Notes under the pieces: generated by a model
What the model saw: only the letters and a program-made list of their open reading frames with translations
Databases searched by the model: none
What the model was told of the DNA's origin: nothing
Source of the DNA: Burkholderiaceae bacterium
Lineage (GTDB): Bacteria; Pseudomonadota; Gammaproteobacteria; Burkholderiales; Burkholderiaceae_E
Reading direction: 5' to 3'
Assembly: GCA_021463505.1 (NCBI GenBank)
Contig: JAJTYR010000009.1
Location: forward strand, 17,275 to 81,274
Length of the DNA: 64,000 nt
Shown here: positions 35,766 to 45,609 of the stretch, piece by piece
How the letters are laid out: each line of letters starts with the position of its first letter
Numbering within the stretch: the stretch's first letter is position 1
Made by a program: the position numbers and the translations under genes

Positions 35766-36869
35766 ATGTCGAGAACCCTCTGGACCGACGATGCAGGCAT
35801 CGTCCGGACCATCGACCAGACCGTGCTGCCCTTCGAGCGGCGCGAACTGACGTTGCGCACGCTCGACGATTGCATTCGGGCGATCCGCGACATGCAGGTG
35901 CGCGGCGCGCCGCTGATCGGAGCCGTGGGCGCCTGGGGCCTGGCGCTCGCGCTGGCTGCCGACGCCTCGGACGCATCGCTGCGGCGCGCGTTCGAGCGGC
36001 TGGCTGCTGCGCGCCCCACGGCGGTCAACCTGCGCTGGGCGCTCGAACGCGTGCGTGCGCGGGTGGCAGACGCCGGCCCCGCGCGGCGTGCGGCGCTGGC
36101 ACGTGCCGAGGCGGGGCGCATCTGTGACGAGGACGTGGCCTGCAATGTGCGCATCGGTGAACTGGGCGCCGGGTTGCTGCACGAACTCGCCGGGCGAGGC
36201 GCGCAGCGCACCGGCACCGGCCGCGCCGGGTCCGGCCCGGCCGTGCTGAACCTGCTCACGCACTGCAATGCCGGGCGCATCGCCACCGTCGATCACGGCA
36301 CCGCGCTGGCGCCGGTCTACCGGTTGCACGCCACGGGCGTGCCGGTGCACGTCTGGGTCGACGAGACGCGCCCGCGCAACCAGGGCGCGGCGCTCACTGC
36401 CTGGGAACTCGCCGAGCGCGGCGTCGCGCACACGGTGATCGCCGACAACGCCGGTGGGCTGCTGATGATGCAGGGGCGCGTCGATGCGGTGATCGTGGGC
36501 TGCGACCGCGTGGCCGCCAACGGCGACGTCGCCAACAAGGTGGGCACCTACCTCAAGGCGCTCGCCGCGCGTGACAACGGTGTGCCGTTCTACGTGGCCT
36601 GCCCGGTGTCGACGATCGATGCCGGCGCGCCCGACGGGGGGTCGATCCCGATCGAGGAGCGCGCAGCGCGCGAGCTCACGCACCTGAGCGGAGCGCTCGA
36701 CGACGGTTCACGCGTGAGCGTGCGCATCGTGCCCGAAGGCAGCGCGGTGGCGAACCCGGCCTTCGACATCACGCCGGCGCGGCTGGTGACCGCGCTTCTC
36801 ACCGAACGCGGCGTGTTCGAGGCCTCGGTCGCCGGTGTGCGCGCGGCGCTGACCGAGGGGGCGCCGTGA
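35766..36869 (+). CDS. mtnA: S-methyl-5-thioribose-1-phosphate isomerase
   Basis: 367 residues. MtnA converts 5-methylthioribose-1-phosphate to the ribulose form in salvage of 5'-methylthioadenosine (MTA). Signature blocks are DMQVRGAPLIGAVGAWG, NLLTHCNAGRIAT with Cys167, and VGCDRVAANGDVANKVGT with Asp247, matching the catalytic Cys/Asp pair of the family. ATG 35766 gives the standard N-terminus. It ends in a GTGA overlap with the next gene, a class II aldolase, suggesting a shared pathway. No mtnP, mtnK or mtnN is in the window. Confidence 0.95.
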   Translation: MSRTLWTDDAGIVRTIDQTVLPFERRELTLRTLDDCIRAIRDMQVRGAPLIGAVGAWGLALALAADASDASLRRAFERLAAARPTAVNLRWALERVRARVADAGPARRAALARAEAGRICDEDVACNVRIGELGAGLLHELAGRGAQRTGTGRAGSGPAVLNLLTHCNAGRIATVDHGTALAPVYRLHATGVPVHVWVDETRPRNQGAALTAWELAERGVAHTVIADNAGGLLMMQGRVDAVIVGCDRVAANGDVANKVGTYLKALAARDNGVPFYVACPVSTIDAGAPDGGSIPIEERAARELTHLSGALDDGSRVSVRIVPEGSAVANPAFDITPARLVTALLTERGVFEASVAGVRAALTEGAP

Positions 36870-37597
36870 ACGCGTCCTGGCGCAGCGAGGATGCCGCGCG
36901 TGTGGCGATCGTCGAGGCTGCGCGCCGCATGAACGCGCTGGGCATCAACACCGGACGCTCGGGCAACGTCTCGATGCGCTGGTATCGCGGCGGCGCCGAC
37001 GGCCTGCTGGTGACGCCGAGTGCGCTCGCTTACGAGACGATGACGATCGACGACCTGGTCTGGCTGCCGGTGGATGCGCCCCCCGGCGAAGACGAGGGTG
37101 CCGAACAGCCGTTGCGTTTCGACGGCTCGCGGCAGCCGTCGTCGGAGTGGCGGCTGCATCGCGACCTGTACGTCGCCCGCGACGACGCCGGCGCGATCGT
37201 TCACGTGCACCCGCCGTTCGCCACCACGCTCGCCTGCCTGCCGCGCATCCACGTCGCGGGCATTCCGGCCTTCCACTACATGATCGCCGTCGCGGGCGGC
37301 GACGACATCCGCTGCGCACCGTACGCGACCTTCGGCACCGCGGCGCTGTCGGCGGCCGCGCGCGCGGCGCTCGACGGGCGGCGTGCCTGCCTGCTGGCGC
37401 AGCACGGGCTGGTGGCGCTCGCCGGCACGCTCGAAGCGGCACTCGAACTCGCGGTCGAAGTGGAGTCGCTCGCGCGGATCTACTGGCAGACGTTGCAGGT
37501 GGGCGAGCCAGCGCTGCTCGATGCGACGGCGATGGCGCGCGTGCACGCGCGCTTCGCGCGCTATCGGCCGGATCCGGCCGGACCCGAAGACCCATGA
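36866..37597 (+). CDS. Class II aldolase, probable 5-methylthioribulose-1-phosphate aldolase (Ald2-like)
   Basis: 243 residues of the class II aldolase/adducin family. Zinc ligands like those of fuculose-1-phosphate aldolase are visible: HVHPP (His113, His115) and LLAQHGLV (His180), with acidic Glu94 in SSEWRLHRD. The phosphate-binding start is GRSGNVSMR. It is shorter than MtnB-type dehydratases in context only, so the split cannot be made on length. Coupling to mtnA (GTGA overlap) without mtnC/mtnD suggests the DHAP shunt aldolase, which splits 5-methylthioribulose-1-phosphate into dihydroxyacetone phosphate and methylthioacetaldehyde. MtnB dehydratase is the main alternative. Confidence 0.8.
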   Translation: MNASWRSEDAARVAIVEAARRMNALGINTGRSGNVSMRWYRGGADGLLVTPSALAYETMTIDDLVWLPVDAPPGEDEGAEQPLRFDGSRQPSSEWRLHRDLYVARDDAGAIVHVHPPFATTLACLPRIHVAGIPAFHYMIAVAGGDDIRCAPYATFGTAALSAAARAALDGRRACLLAQHGLVALAGTLEAALELAVEVESLARIYWQTLQVGEPALLDATAMARVHARFARYRPDPAGPEDP

Positions 37598-38055
37598 ACT
37601 GGCTCGAGCGCAGGATTCCGCCGCCGCTCGCAGGCGCCCTCGTCGGCGTGGTGATGTGGCTCGCTGCACCCTTCGGGCCGGTGCTGGCGCTCGATCCGGT
37701 CACGCGCCACGTCATTGCAGCCTGTCTGGTCGCGGTCGGTGTCGCGTTCGATCTTGCGGGGGTGCGGGCATTTCGCGCCGTTCGAACCACCGTCAACCCG
37801 CTCGCGCCGCAGCGGGCCTCGACGCTGGTCACGGCCGGCGTCTACCGGATCACCCGGAATCCCATGTACGTGGGCCTGTGCTGCATCCTGCTGGGCTGGG
37901 CGGCCTGGCTCGCGGCGCCGGTGCCTTTTCTCGGCCCGCCCGTCTTCGTCGGGTACATCACCCGCTTCCAGATCCTGCCCGAGGAGCGCGCACTGCGGCA
38001 GTTGTTCGGCGAGCAGTACCTCCGGTATGCCGCCCGCGTCCGGCGCTGGTTGTGA
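37594..38055 (+). CDS. Isoprenylcysteine carboxyl methyltransferase-like membrane protein (PEMT/ICMT family)
   Basis: 153 residues with about four hydrophobic helices. The conserved C-terminal SAM-binding region reads [17 protein letters not shown] and then [19 protein letters not shown], the EE-containing motif of small ICMT-like methyltransferases. The substrate is unknown. ATG 37594 overlaps the aldolase stop (ATGA), so it is the third member of a coupled mtnA-aldolase trio. Its 3' end overlaps uvrA on the other strand by 98 bp. Whether it acts on a sulfur compound from the shunt or on a lipid or protein cannot be told. Confidence 0.85.
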   Translation: MNWLERRIPPPLAGALVGVVMWLAAPFGPVLALDPVTRHVIAACLVAVGVAFDLAGVRAFRAVRTTVNPLAPQRASTLVTAGVYRITRNPMYVGLCCILLGWAAWLAAPVPFLGPPVFVGYITRFQILPEERALRQLFGEQYLRYAARVRRWL

Positions 38056-40930
38056 TGCCTGCGCCTTCGTCGGCGATTCGCGGACGCAGCACCCGGGCGA
38101 GGTAACGACCGGTGTGGCTCGCCTCGCAACCGGCGATCGTCTCCGGCGTGCCGGTGGCCACCACCGTGCCTCCGCCGTCGCCACCCTCGGGACCGAGGTC
38201 GACCACCCAGTCGGCGGTCTTGATCACGTCGAGGTTGTGCTCGATCACGATCACCGTGTTGCCGTGGTCGCGCAGCGCGTGCACCACCTTCAGCAGCAAC
38301 GCGATGTCGTGGAAGTGCAGGCCGGTGGTCGGCTCGTCGAGGATGTACAGCGTGCGTCCGGTGTCGCGCTTGGAGAGCTCTTCGGCGAGCTTCACCCGCT
38401 GGGCCTCGCCGCCGGACAGCGTGGTCGCGCTCTGGCCCAGCCGCACGTAGCCCAGGCCGACGTCGAGCAGCGTGCGCAACTTGCGCTCGATCGCCGGCAC
38501 CGCCGACAGCAGGCCGAACGCCTGCTCGATCGTCATGTCGAGCACCTGTGCGATGTTGTACCCCTTGTAGCGCACCTCGAGCGTCTCGCGGTTGTAGCGC
38601 TGGCCGCGGCAGGTGTCGCAGGACACGTAGACGTCGGGCAGGAAGTGCATCGCGACGCGGATCACGCCGTCGCCTTCGCAGGTCTCGCAGCGCCCGCCCT
38701 TGACGTTGAACGAAAAGCGCCCGGGGCCGTAGCCGCGCTCGCGGGCGGTGGGCGTCTGCGCGAACAGCTCGCGGATCGGCGTGAACAGGCCGGTATAGGT
38801 GGCGGGGTTCGATCGCGGGGTGCGTCCGATCGGGCTCTGATCGACGCTGATCACCTTGTCGAGTTGCCCAAGTCCCTCGATCGCCTCGTGCGGCGCGGCT
38901 TCGATCGACGAGCGATTGATCACGCGTGCCGCCGCGGCATACAGCGTGTCGTTGACCAGCGTCGACTTGCCGGACCCCGACACCCCGGTCACGCAGACCA
39001 GCAGGCCGAGCGGGATCTCGACCGACAGCTCGCGCAGGTTGTTGCCGCTGGCGCCACGCACCCGCAGGCGCTGCTCGCCCACCGGCTTGCGCGTTGCGGG
39101 CACCTCGATGCGCAGCGCCCCCGACAGATAGCGTCCGGTGAGCGAGGCCTGGCAGGCCTCGATCGCCGCCGGCGGCCCTTGCGCGACGACCCGGCCGCCG
39201 TGCTCGCCGGCGCCCGGCCCCATGTCGATCACGTGGTCGGCCGCGCGGATGGCGTCTTCGTCGTGCTCGACCACCAGCACCGAGTTGCCGAGGTCGCGCA
39301 GGTGTTCGAGCGTCGCGATCAGCCGCCCGTTGTCGCGCTGGTGCAGGCCGATCGACGGCTCGTCGAGCACGTACATCACGCCGGTGAGCCCCGAGCCGAT
39401 CTGCGAGGCGAGCCGGATGCGTTGCGACTCGCCGCCCGACAGCGTCTCGGCGGGGCGATCGAGCGACAGGTAGTCCAGGCCGACGTCGTTCAGGAAGCGC
39501 AGCCGCTCGACGATCTCGCGCACGATGCGTTCGCCGATCACCTGCTTCGCGCCGGGCAGCGCGAGCGCGCCGAACCATTCGTGCGCCTGGCGCAGCGTGA
39601 GACCGGAGAGCGCCCAGATCGGGCGATCGGCCCCGCGCGGCCCGACGCGCACGAAGCGCGCGTCCACGCGCAGTCGCGTGCCTTCGCAGGCCGGGCAGGT
39701 GCGCGTGTTCAGGTACTTCGCCAGTTCTTCGCGCACGTGGGCGGAATCGGTCTCGGCGTGCCGGCGCTGCAGGTTCGGGATCACGCCCTCGAAGCTCTGC
39801 ACGCGCACCGTGGCGCGCCCGCCGTCGCCGAGGTAGCTGAACGGGATCTTCTCGGCGCCCGAACCGTGCAGCACCACGTGGCGCACCCGCTCGGGTAGTG
39901 TCTCGAACGGCGCGTCGATGTCGAAGCCGTAGAACGTGGCGAGGTTCTGCAGCAGCTGGAAATGGAACTGGTTACGCCGGTCCCACCCCTTGATCGCGCC
40001 CGAGGCCAGGCTCAGCCCGGGAAACGGGACGACGCGCCTGGGGTCGAAGAACTCGACGACGCCCAGGCCGTCGCACTCGGGGCAGGCGCCCGCCGGGTTG
40101 TTGAACGAGAACAGCCGCGGCTCGAGCTCGGGCAGCGCGTGGTTGCACACCGGGCACGCGAAGCGGCTCGAGAAGCGCTGTTCGGCGCCGCGGTCCACGT
40201 CGAGCGCGATCGCGCGGCCGTCGGCGACGCGCAGCGCGGTCTCGAAAGACTCGGCCAGTCGCTGGCGGATCGCCCCGGCGATCTTCACCCGGTCGACGAC
40301 CACGTCGATCGAGTGTTTCTGGTTGCGCGCGAGCTTCGGTGGTTCGCCGCCGCCGAGCTCGACGATGCGCGGATCGGCGCCCTCGCCGCGCACCCGCACC
40401 CGGACGAAACCCTGCGCCTGCAGGTCGGCGAACAACTCCTGGTGCTCGCCCTTGCGACCGGCGAGGACCGGCGCGAGGATCATCAGGCGCGTGTCTTCGG
40501 GCATCGCCAGCACCGCGTCGACCATCTGCGAGACGCTCTGCGCCTCGAGCGGGTGATCGGGATGCCCGGGGCAGTAGGGCGTGCCGACGCGCGCGAACAG
40601 CAGGCGCAGGTAGTCGTGGATTTCGGTGACCGTGCCGACCGTCGAGCGCGGATTGTGGCTGGCGGCCTTCTGCTCGATCGCGATCGCCGGCGACAGGCCC
40701 TCGATCAGGTCCACGTCGGGCTTTTCCATCAGCTGCAGGAACTGACGCGCGTAGGTGGACAGCGACTCGACGTAACGGCGCTGGCCTTCGGCGTACAGCG
40801 TGTCGAACGCGAGCGAGGACTTGCCCGATCCCGACAGGCCGGTGATCACCACCAGCCGGTTGCGCGGCACGTCGAGGCTGACGTTCTTCAGATTGTGGGT
40901 GCGTGCACCCCGGACGCGGATCGATTCCAT
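37958..40930 (-). CDS. uvrA: Excinuclease ABC subunit A
   Basis: 990 residues. UvrA is the damage-sensing ATPase of nucleotide excision repair. ABC domain I Walker A is [15 protein letters not shown] near 31; the second is [17 protein letters not shown]. Two ABC signatures (LSGGE) and both zinc modules are present, [10 protein letters not shown] with ACPECDGLG, and CETCEGDG with SCDTCRGQ. The C-terminus runs about 40 residues past the usual end (after [12 protein letters not shown]) into sequence antisense to the methyltransferase gene. ATG 40930 begins [16 protein letters not shown], the standard start. I see no LexA box. Confidence 0.97.
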   Translation of the reverse strand: MESIRVRGARTHNLKNVSLDVPRNRLVVITGLSGSGKSSLAFDTLYAEGQRRYVESLSTYARQFLQLMEKPDVDLIEGLSPAIAIEQKAASHNPRSTVGTVTEIHDYLRLLFARVGTPYCPGHPDHPLEAQSVSQMVDAVLAMPEDTRLMILAPVLAGRKGEHQELFADLQAQGFVRVRVRGEGADPRIVELGGGEPPKLARNQKHSIDVVVDRVKIAGAIRQRLAESFETALRVADGRAIALDVDRGAEQRFSSRFACPVCNHALPELEPRLFSFNNPAGACPECDGLGVVEFFDPRRVVPFPGLSLASGAIKGWDRRNQFHFQLLQNLATFYGFDIDAPFETLPERVRHVVLHGSGAEKIPFSYLGDGGRATVRVQSFEGVIPNLQRRHAETDSAHVREELAKYLNTRTCPACEGTRLRVDARFVRVGPRGADRPIWALSGLTLRQAHEWFGALALPGAKQVIGERIVREIVERLRFLNDVGLDYLSLDRPAETLSGGESQRIRLASQIGSGLTGVMYVLDEPSIGLHQRDNGRLIATLEHLRDLGNSVLVVEHDEDAIRAADHVIDMGPGAGEHGGRVVAQGPPAAIEACQASLTGRYLSGALRIEVPATRKPVGEQRLRVRGASGNNLRELSVEIPLGLLVCVTGVSGSGKSTLVNDTLYAAAARVINRSSIEAAPHEAIEGLGQLDKVISVDQSPIGRTPRSNPATYTGLFTPIRELFAQTPTARERGYGPGRFSFNVKGGRCETCEGDGVIRVAMHFLPDVYVSCDTCRGQRYNRETLEVRYKGYNIAQVLDMTIEQAFGLLSAVPAIERKLRTLLDVGLGYVRLGQSATTLSGGEAQRVKLAEELSKRDTGRTLYILDEPTTGLHFHDIALLLKVVHALRDHGNTVIVIEHNLDVIKTADWVVDLGPEGGDGGGTVVATGTPETIAGCEASHTGRYLARVLRPRIADEGAGITTSAGRGRHTGGTARRTTAAVRAPRAGSGSG

Positions 40931-40950
40931 GCGATCGAAGGCCAATCGGC

Positions 40951-40959
40951 TAATATAAC
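40951..40959. promoter_or_regulatory. Shared AT-rich core of overlapping divergent promoters, uvrA / MFS
   Basis: TAATATAAC is the only AT-rich element in the 49-bp gap. It offers TATAAC as a -10 on the plus strand (40954-40959) and TATATT on the minus strand (40957-40952), so both genes would start within about 20 bp of it. The two polymerases probably cannot bind at once. -35 elements are weak on both sides. Confidence 0.4.
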
Positions 40960-40979
40960 CGGTTGCCAATCCCCGCGTG

Positions 40980-42266
40980 ATGCACTCCCCGCTCCCCGAC
41001 TCCCCGGCCGGCGCCGACCCCGCCGGCGACGCTCGCGCAACGGCGACCGCGCGCACGCCGCGCCGCGCGCGCGGCGACCCGATGACGCCGCCCGAGTTGC
41101 GCTCGAGCGTGTCGCTCGCGTCGCTGTTCGCGCTGCGCATGCTGGGGCTGTTCCTGATCCTGCCGGTGTTCGCGGTGCACGCGCGCGGCCTGCCTGGCGG
41201 CGACGACGCGACGCTGATCGGCCTGGCGCTGGGCATCTACGGACTCACCCAGGGGGCGCTGCAGATCCCGTTCGGGATGGCCTCCGATCGCTTCGGGCGC
41301 AAGCCGGTGATCGTGTTCGGCCTGCTGGTGTTCGCGGCGGGCAGCTTCGTCGCCGCGGCCACCGACGATCTGGTGGTGACGATCGTCGGGCGCGCGATCC
41401 AGGGCGCCGGCGCGATTTCGGCGGCGGTCACCGCGATGATCGCCGACAGCACGCGCGACAGCCAGCGCACGAAGGCGATGGCGATGGTCGGCGCATCGAT
41501 CGGGTTGACGTTCGCGCTGTCGCTGGTGGGCGCGCCGCTGCTCTACGAATTCGTCGGCATGGGCGGCATCTTCGCGGTCACCGGCCTGCTCGCGCTGGCC
41601 GCGATCGCGGTGATCGTGCTGGTGACGCCTGCGGTGCCGCCGGCCGCGGCACCGGATGCGCCCACCCCGTTCGCCCGCATCGCGCTCGATGCCGACCTGT
41701 TGCGCCTGAATTTCGGCATCTTCACGTTGCATGCGGCGCAGATGGCGATGTTCGTCGTGCTGCCGACCTGGCTCGCCGATCGCGGCGGCATCGCACTCGG
41801 CGATCACTGGAAGCTGTACCTGCCGGTGGTGCTGCTGTCGTTCGCACTGATGGTGCCACCGCTCTTCTGGAGCGAACGCGCCGGGCGGCTGCGCGGCCTG
41901 TTCCTCGCGGCGGTGGCCCTGCTGCTCGTGGTGCAGGTGTTGCTGTCGCTGCAGCCGGGTGGCCTAGTCCCGCTGGCGCTCTTGCTGCTGGCGTTCTTCG
42001 TCGGGTTCAATATCCTCGAAGCGAGCCTGCCGTCGCTGGTCTCGCAGCTGGCGCCACCCGCAGCGAAGGGCGCCGCGCTGGGCGTCTACAACACGACGCA
42101 GTCGCTCGGCCTGTTCGTCGGCGGACTGCTCGGCGGGTGGGTACAGCAGGAATGGGGCAAGCCGGCGGTGTTCGACGTCTGCGCCGTGCTGATGGCGGTG
42201 TGGTGGCTGGTCGCTGCGGGCCAGCGGCGCTGGCCGGCATCGGCCCGCAGCCGCGCGGCTGCCTGA
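40980..42266 (+). CDS. MFS transporter (drug efflux-like)
   Basis: 428 residues with 12 predicted helices. The MFS loop 2-3 motif is read as [17 protein letters not shown], with the family-typical [15 protein letters not shown] and [22 protein letters not shown] YajR/Bcr-like efflux role is possible; the substrate is unknown. The first 35 residues are Pro/Ala/Arg-rich and unlike the family, so translation may really begin at ATG 41082 ([12 protein letters not shown]). Position between uvrA and ssb is a common betaproteobacterial arrangement. ssb lies 36 bp downstream. Confidence 0.9.
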   Translation: MHSPLPDSPAGADPAGDARATATARTPRRARGDPMTPPELRSSVSLASLFALRMLGLFLILPVFAVHARGLPGGDDATLIGLALGIYGLTQGALQIPFGMASDRFGRKPVIVFGLLVFAAGSFVAAATDDLVVTIVGRAIQGAGAISAAVTAMIADSTRDSQRTKAMAMVGASIGLTFALSLVGAPLLYEFVGMGGIFAVTGLLALAAIAVIVLVTPAVPPAAAPDAPTPFARIALDADLLRLNFGIFTLHAAQMAMFVVLPTWLADRGGIALGDHWKLYLPVVLLSFALMVPPLFWSERAGRLRGLFLAAVALLLVVQVLLSLQPGGLVPLALLLLAFFVGFNILEASLPSLVSQLAPPAAKGAALGVYNTTQSLGLFVGGLLGGWVQQEWGKPAVFDVCAVLMAVWWLVAAGQRRWPASARSRAAA

Positions 42267-42302
42267 GGAAACGGTTCCCGCAACATTCTCCTGGAGGTCG
42301 GC

Positions 42303-42806
42303 ATGGCTTCGGTGAACAAGGTGATCCTGATCGGAAATCTCGGCCGCGATCCCGAGACGCGCTATGCGCCCAGCGGCAACGCGATCTGCAACGTACGGAT
42401 CGCCACCACGCGCAACTGGAAGGACAAGGCCTCGGGCGAAAGGCGCGAGGAGACCGAGTGGCACAGCGTGGTGTTCTACGACCGGCTCGCCGAGATCGCC
42501 GGCGAATACCTGAAGAAGGGCCGGCCGGTGTACGTCGAAGGGCGCCTGAAGACCCGCAAGTGGCAGGACAAGGACGGTCACGACCGCTACACCACCGAGG
42601 TCATCGCCGACTCGATGCAGCTGCTCGGTTCGCGCGACGGCGGTGGCGGCGACGATGGCGGCGGCTATTCGCGCGAGGCGCCCGCGCAGGGGCCGGCAGC
42701 GCGCGCCCCGGTGCGCGGCGGTGATGCCGGTGGCGCGGCCGGCGGCACACCGGGATCGGGCAAGCCGCCGGGCTTCGAAGACCTCGACGACGATATCCCG
42801 TTCTGA
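42303..42806 (+). CDS. ssb: Single-stranded DNA-binding protein
   Basis: 167 residues. The OB-fold core (about 1-110) starts [18 protein letters not shown] and includes [22 protein letters not shown] Gly-rich linker follows, then the acidic tail ending DLDDDIPF, which recruits replication and repair proteins. GGAGG lies 6 bases before ATG 42303. The linkage to uvrA fits a DNA repair neighbourhood. Confidence 0.97.
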   Translation: MASVNKVILIGNLGRDPETRYAPSGNAICNVRIATTRNWKDKASGERREETEWHSVVFYDRLAEIAGEYLKKGRPVYVEGRLKTRKWQDKDGHDRYTTEVIADSMQLLGSRDGGGGDDGGGYSREAPAQGPAARAPVRGGDAGGAAGGTPGSGKPPGFEDLDDDIPF

Positions 42807-42841
42807 TCGCCGATCCGGGTTCTGCGGTTTTCGCGCCGCCG

Positions 42842-44305
42842 TTACCGGCCGCTCGCCGCTGTCGCAGGCAGCGCCCGGACCCGGCGCAGCTTGCCGCTGA
42901 CCGGGTTCGCCTGCGGCAGGCAGTCATCGAGCGTCAGGTCCACCCGTTCGACGCCCTGGGCCTCGAGGAAGCGCGCCAGTGCACGCACCGCACGCCGGCC
43001 GGCGACTGCGCGCCGCCGCGCCCCGGGTGCGTCCACGCGCAGGCGCAGCGCGTTGCGCGCCGTCTGGATCAACTGGAAGCGGTGCACGCCGGCTTCCTCT
43101 TCGATGACCGTTTCGACGGCCAGCGGCAGCAGCCGCACGCCGCGGCCCCCGGCGCCATCGAGCACCAGCACATCGTCGCGACGGCCCTGCACGCGCACGG
43201 ACGGGCGCCGTTGGCCACATGGACATGGCGTGGCGTCGACCGTCACGCTGTCGCCGAGATCGTAGCGGATCACCGGCTGCACGCGGTTGGCCAGGTTCGT
43301 CAGCAGCACCGTGTCCGACGGCTGGCCCGGCGGCACTGGCTGTCCGCGCGCGTCCACCGGTTCGAGTTCGACCCAGTCGTCGTTCAGGTGCAGTCGTCCG
43401 TGCCGGCACCCGAATGCAATCTGCATGCATTCGGAGGCGCCGTAGTCCTCGACCACGGGACAGGCGAAGCCATCGGCGATCGCCGCCCGGTCGGCGGCGG
43501 TCAGCGCCTCGCCGCCGCTCCAGACGGTGCGCGGGCGGATTCCGAGCCGACCTTCGCACTGTTCGCCCGCCAGCAACGCGAGCATGGTCGGGTAGCTGCC
43601 GACGAAGGCCGGTTGCCAGTCGTTCAGCTGCGACACCAGCACGTCGAGCGGCTGCAGGATCGAGAAGACGCGCGTGTGCGCCGCGAGCAACGGGTGCAGC
43701 CGGCGCTGACGCTCCCACCAGACCACGCCGGCGAAGTGGCCGCCCGTGGCGGCCACCAATGCCATGCGCCCCGCGGCGGCAGGCATCTGCCAGGGATCGC
43801 CGAGCATCGGCCCGAATTCGAAGCGCGTCGTGAGCAGCGCCGCATAGATCGCCAGGGCGTCGGGGTCCTGCACGTAGATGCCGGGCACTCCGGTGGTTCC
43901 GGAACTGGTCCAGACCGCGTAGTTGCCGAGATACGGTTCGGCAACGCGCGAGGGGTCCCGGACGAAAGTCTCGAGCTCGTGCCGGCGCAACTGCGCGTCG
44001 GTGACCCAGCCGTCGAAATTCGCCATCAGTTGCGCGCGCGTGACCGGCGGGCAGACGCGCAGGTCGGTGCACCCGGCAGGCAGGTGCCGGTAATGGGTGC
44101 GGTAGAACGCCGAATTCTCGCGGGCGTGCCCGAGCAGTGCGGCGATGCGCCGCTGGCGCGTCGCGCGCCGGCCGGTGTCGTCGGCAAGATCGTCGAGCCA
44201 GATCTCGCGCACCCGCGCGCCCCAGCGCCAGAGCTCGTCGGTGCCGCGCCACCAGTCCCAGGGATCGCGCCCGCCATCGGGCCCGTGTTCGCTTCTGCCA
44301 GCCAT
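42842..44305 (-). CDS. PaaK/F390-synthetase-like adenylating enzyme (orphan acyl-CoA ligase family)
   Basis: 487 residues of the phenylacetate-CoA ligase-like AMP-forming family. The P-loop-like motif is WTSSGTTGVPGIYVQDPD, with an aromatic/acidic block VVEDYGASECMQIAFGC. A downstream zinc-ribbon-like CPCGQRRPSVRVQGR is typical of PaaK relatives. No paa genes, thioesterase or carrier protein are near, so the substrate is unknown. An in-frame ATG at 44353 adds 16 residues; 44305 was chosen because it gives MAGRSEHGP just before the conserved region. Divergent from thrH by 159 bp and convergent with ssb. Confidence 0.8.
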   Translation of the reverse strand: MAGRSEHGPDGGRDPWDWWRGTDELWRWGARVREIWLDDLADDTGRRATRQRRIAALLGHARENSAFYRTHYRHLPAGCTDLRVCPPVTRAQLMANFDGWVTDAQLRRHELETFVRDPSRVAEPYLGNYAVWTSSGTTGVPGIYVQDPDALAIYAALLTTRFEFGPMLGDPWQMPAAAGRMALVAATGGHFAGVVWWERQRRLHPLLAAHTRVFSILQPLDVLVSQLNDWQPAFVGSYPTMLALLAGEQCEGRLGIRPRTVWSGGEALTAADRAAIADGFACPVVEDYGASECMQIAFGCRHGRLHLNDDWVELEPVDARGQPVPPGQPSDTVLLTNLANRVQPVIRYDLGDSVTVDATPCPCGQRRPSVRVQGRRDDVLVLDGAGGRGVRLLPLAVETVIEEEAGVHRFQLIQTARNALRLRVDAPGARRRAVAGRRAVRALARFLEAQGVERVDLTLDDCLPQANPVSGKLRRVRALPATAASGR

Positions 44306-44464
44306 GCCGGCAACATAGCGAGGCGGCGCGCTACCCGGCTTGACCTGAGTCATTCACGTGACTGGCCGCCACCGGCCGCACAGCCTGTGCCCCGCGTGCG
44401 GCCTGCGCTACCATTGCGCCCGCCGACGGCGCCGACCGGTGCCGTCCACCCGGAGCGATCGCAG

Positions 44465-45079
44465 ATGCAAGTGGTTTGCCTGGACCTCGAAGGCGTGCTC
44501 GTGCCGGAAATCTGGATCGAGTTCTCCCGTCGGACCGGGATCGTCGAGTTTTCGCGCACCACCCGCGATGAGCCCGACTACGACCGGCTGATGCGTTTTC
44601 GTCTCGACCTGCTCGCCCGGCACCGGCTCAAGCTGAGCGACATCCAGCAGGTGATCGACGGCATGGGGCCGATGCCGGGCGCGCGCGAATTCCTCGACGA
44701 TCTGCGTGCGCACTACCAGGTGTTCATCCTGTCGGACACCTTCTACGAGTTCGCCGAGCCGCTGATGCGCCAGCTTGGTCGCCCGACGTTGCTGTGCCAC
44801 CGCCTCGACGTGGATGCCACCGGCGTGGTCCGCGACTATCGCCTGCGCATGCCCGACCAGAAGCGTGCGGCCGTCGAAGCGCTGAAGGGCCTGAATTTCC
44901 GGGTGATCGCGGCCGGCGATTCCTACAACGACACCGCGATGCTGCTGGCCGCAGATGCCGGTTTCTTCATTCATCCACCCGAATCGATCGTGCAGCAGTT
45001 CCCGCAATTCCCGGTGACCCGCAGCTACCCGGCACTGCGCGCGGCCATCGATTCGGCCGCGCAGGCGCTGCGCGACTGA
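44465..45079 (+). CDS. thrH: Bifunctional phosphoserine phosphatase/homoserine phosphotransferase ThrH
   Basis: 204 residues of the HAD superfamily. Motif I reads CLDLEGVLVPE, the DLEGV form typical of ThrH rather than SerB. Motif II Ser is in FILSDTFYEF and motif III is AAGDSYNDTAMLLAAD. ThrH removes phosphate from phosphoserine and can transfer it to homoserine, linking serine and threonine synthesis. The ATG start gives the normal N-terminus. A clear terminator follows the gene, so it is a separate unit. Confidence 0.92.
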   Translation: MQVVCLDLEGVLVPEIWIEFSRRTGIVEFSRTTRDEPDYDRLMRFRLDLLARHRLKLSDIQQVIDGMGPMPGAREFLDDLRAHYQVFILSDTFYEFAEPLMRQLGRPTLLCHRLDVDATGVVRDYRLRMPDQKRAAVEALKGLNFRVIAAGDSYNDTAMLLAADAGFFIHPPESIVQQFPQFPVTRSYPALRAAIDSAAQALRD

Positions 45080-45095
45080 CGGGCCGCCCACCCTT

Positions 45096-45122
45096 CGGCG
45101 CGGTTGGCGCCGTTTTTCTTTT
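45096..45122 (+). terminator. Rho-independent terminator after thrH
   Basis: CGGCGC (45096-45101) pairs with GCGCCG (45107-45112) around loop GGTTG and is followed by TTTTTCTTTT. It lies 17 bp after the thrH stop. The stem is short but GC-only and has a proper U tract. Confidence 0.75.
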
Positions 45123-45189
45123 ACAATTCAAGGTTTTCTTGCGTTTCGCCGCCCCTGGCGGCGGCCCTTTCCCGCGGGATGCCTGCGCC

Positions 45190-45585
45190 ATGCCGATTTA
45201 CGCCTATCGTTGCGACCACTGCGGCGTCGAGAAGGACGTGCTGCAAAAGCTCTCCGACGCCCCGCTCGCGGTCTGCCCGGACTGCGGCGCCGAGGCCTTT
45301 CACAAGCGCCTGAGTGCGCCGGCGTTCCAGCTGAAGGGTAGCGGCTGGTACGTCACCGATTTCCGCGACGGTGGCAAGAAGGGCGCGCCCGACGCGAAGC
45401 CGTCCGACGGCCGGGCCGACGCGGCCGCCGACTCCGGGAAGACCGACTCCGCGAAGACCGAGCCGGCTGGTGGCAGGAACGCCGAAGCTGCTGGCGCCAG
45501 CGCTGACGCGCCCGGGGCACCCGCGGCGCCCGTTGCCGGCGCGTCGGCCGCCGGCGCGCCCGCCGCCGGCGCGAAGCAGGGCTGA
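45190..45585 (+). CDS. FmdB-family zinc-ribbon protein with Ala-rich tail
   Basis: 131 residues. The N-terminal FmdB domain starts [12 protein letters not shown] and has two CxxC pairs, Cys8/Cys11 and Cys29/Cys32, forming a zinc ribbon of about 45 residues, followed by [11 protein letters not shown]. The C-terminal half (after about 60) is a low-complexity tail of Lys/Asp and then Ala/Gly/Pro repeats. The biochemical role is poorly known; some members are regulators. The gene precedes a DUF502 gene and aspS, a common betaproteobacterial order. Confidence 0.88.
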   Translation: MPIYAYRCDHCGVEKDVLQKLSDAPLAVCPDCGAEAFHKRLSAPAFQLKGSGWYVTDFRDGGKKGAPDAKPSDGRADAAADSGKTDSAKTEPAGGRNAEAAGASADAPGAPAAPVAGASAAGAPAAGAKQG

Positions 45586-45609
45586 CGAACCCCGCGCGAG
45601 CTGCATTGC

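Noticed and set aside
37594..38055. Assigning the small methyltransferase as MddA (methanethiol methyltransferase)
   Set aside because: It is much shorter than described MddA proteins and only the generic C-terminal SAM motif is shared.
40931..40979. LexA box at uvrA
   Set aside because: No CTG-N10-CAG-like palindrome is present in the gap.
45122..45127. TACAAT before the fmdB-like gene as a -10
   Set aside because: It overlaps the thrH terminator T tract region and lacks a -35 at 16-18 bp; left unassigned.
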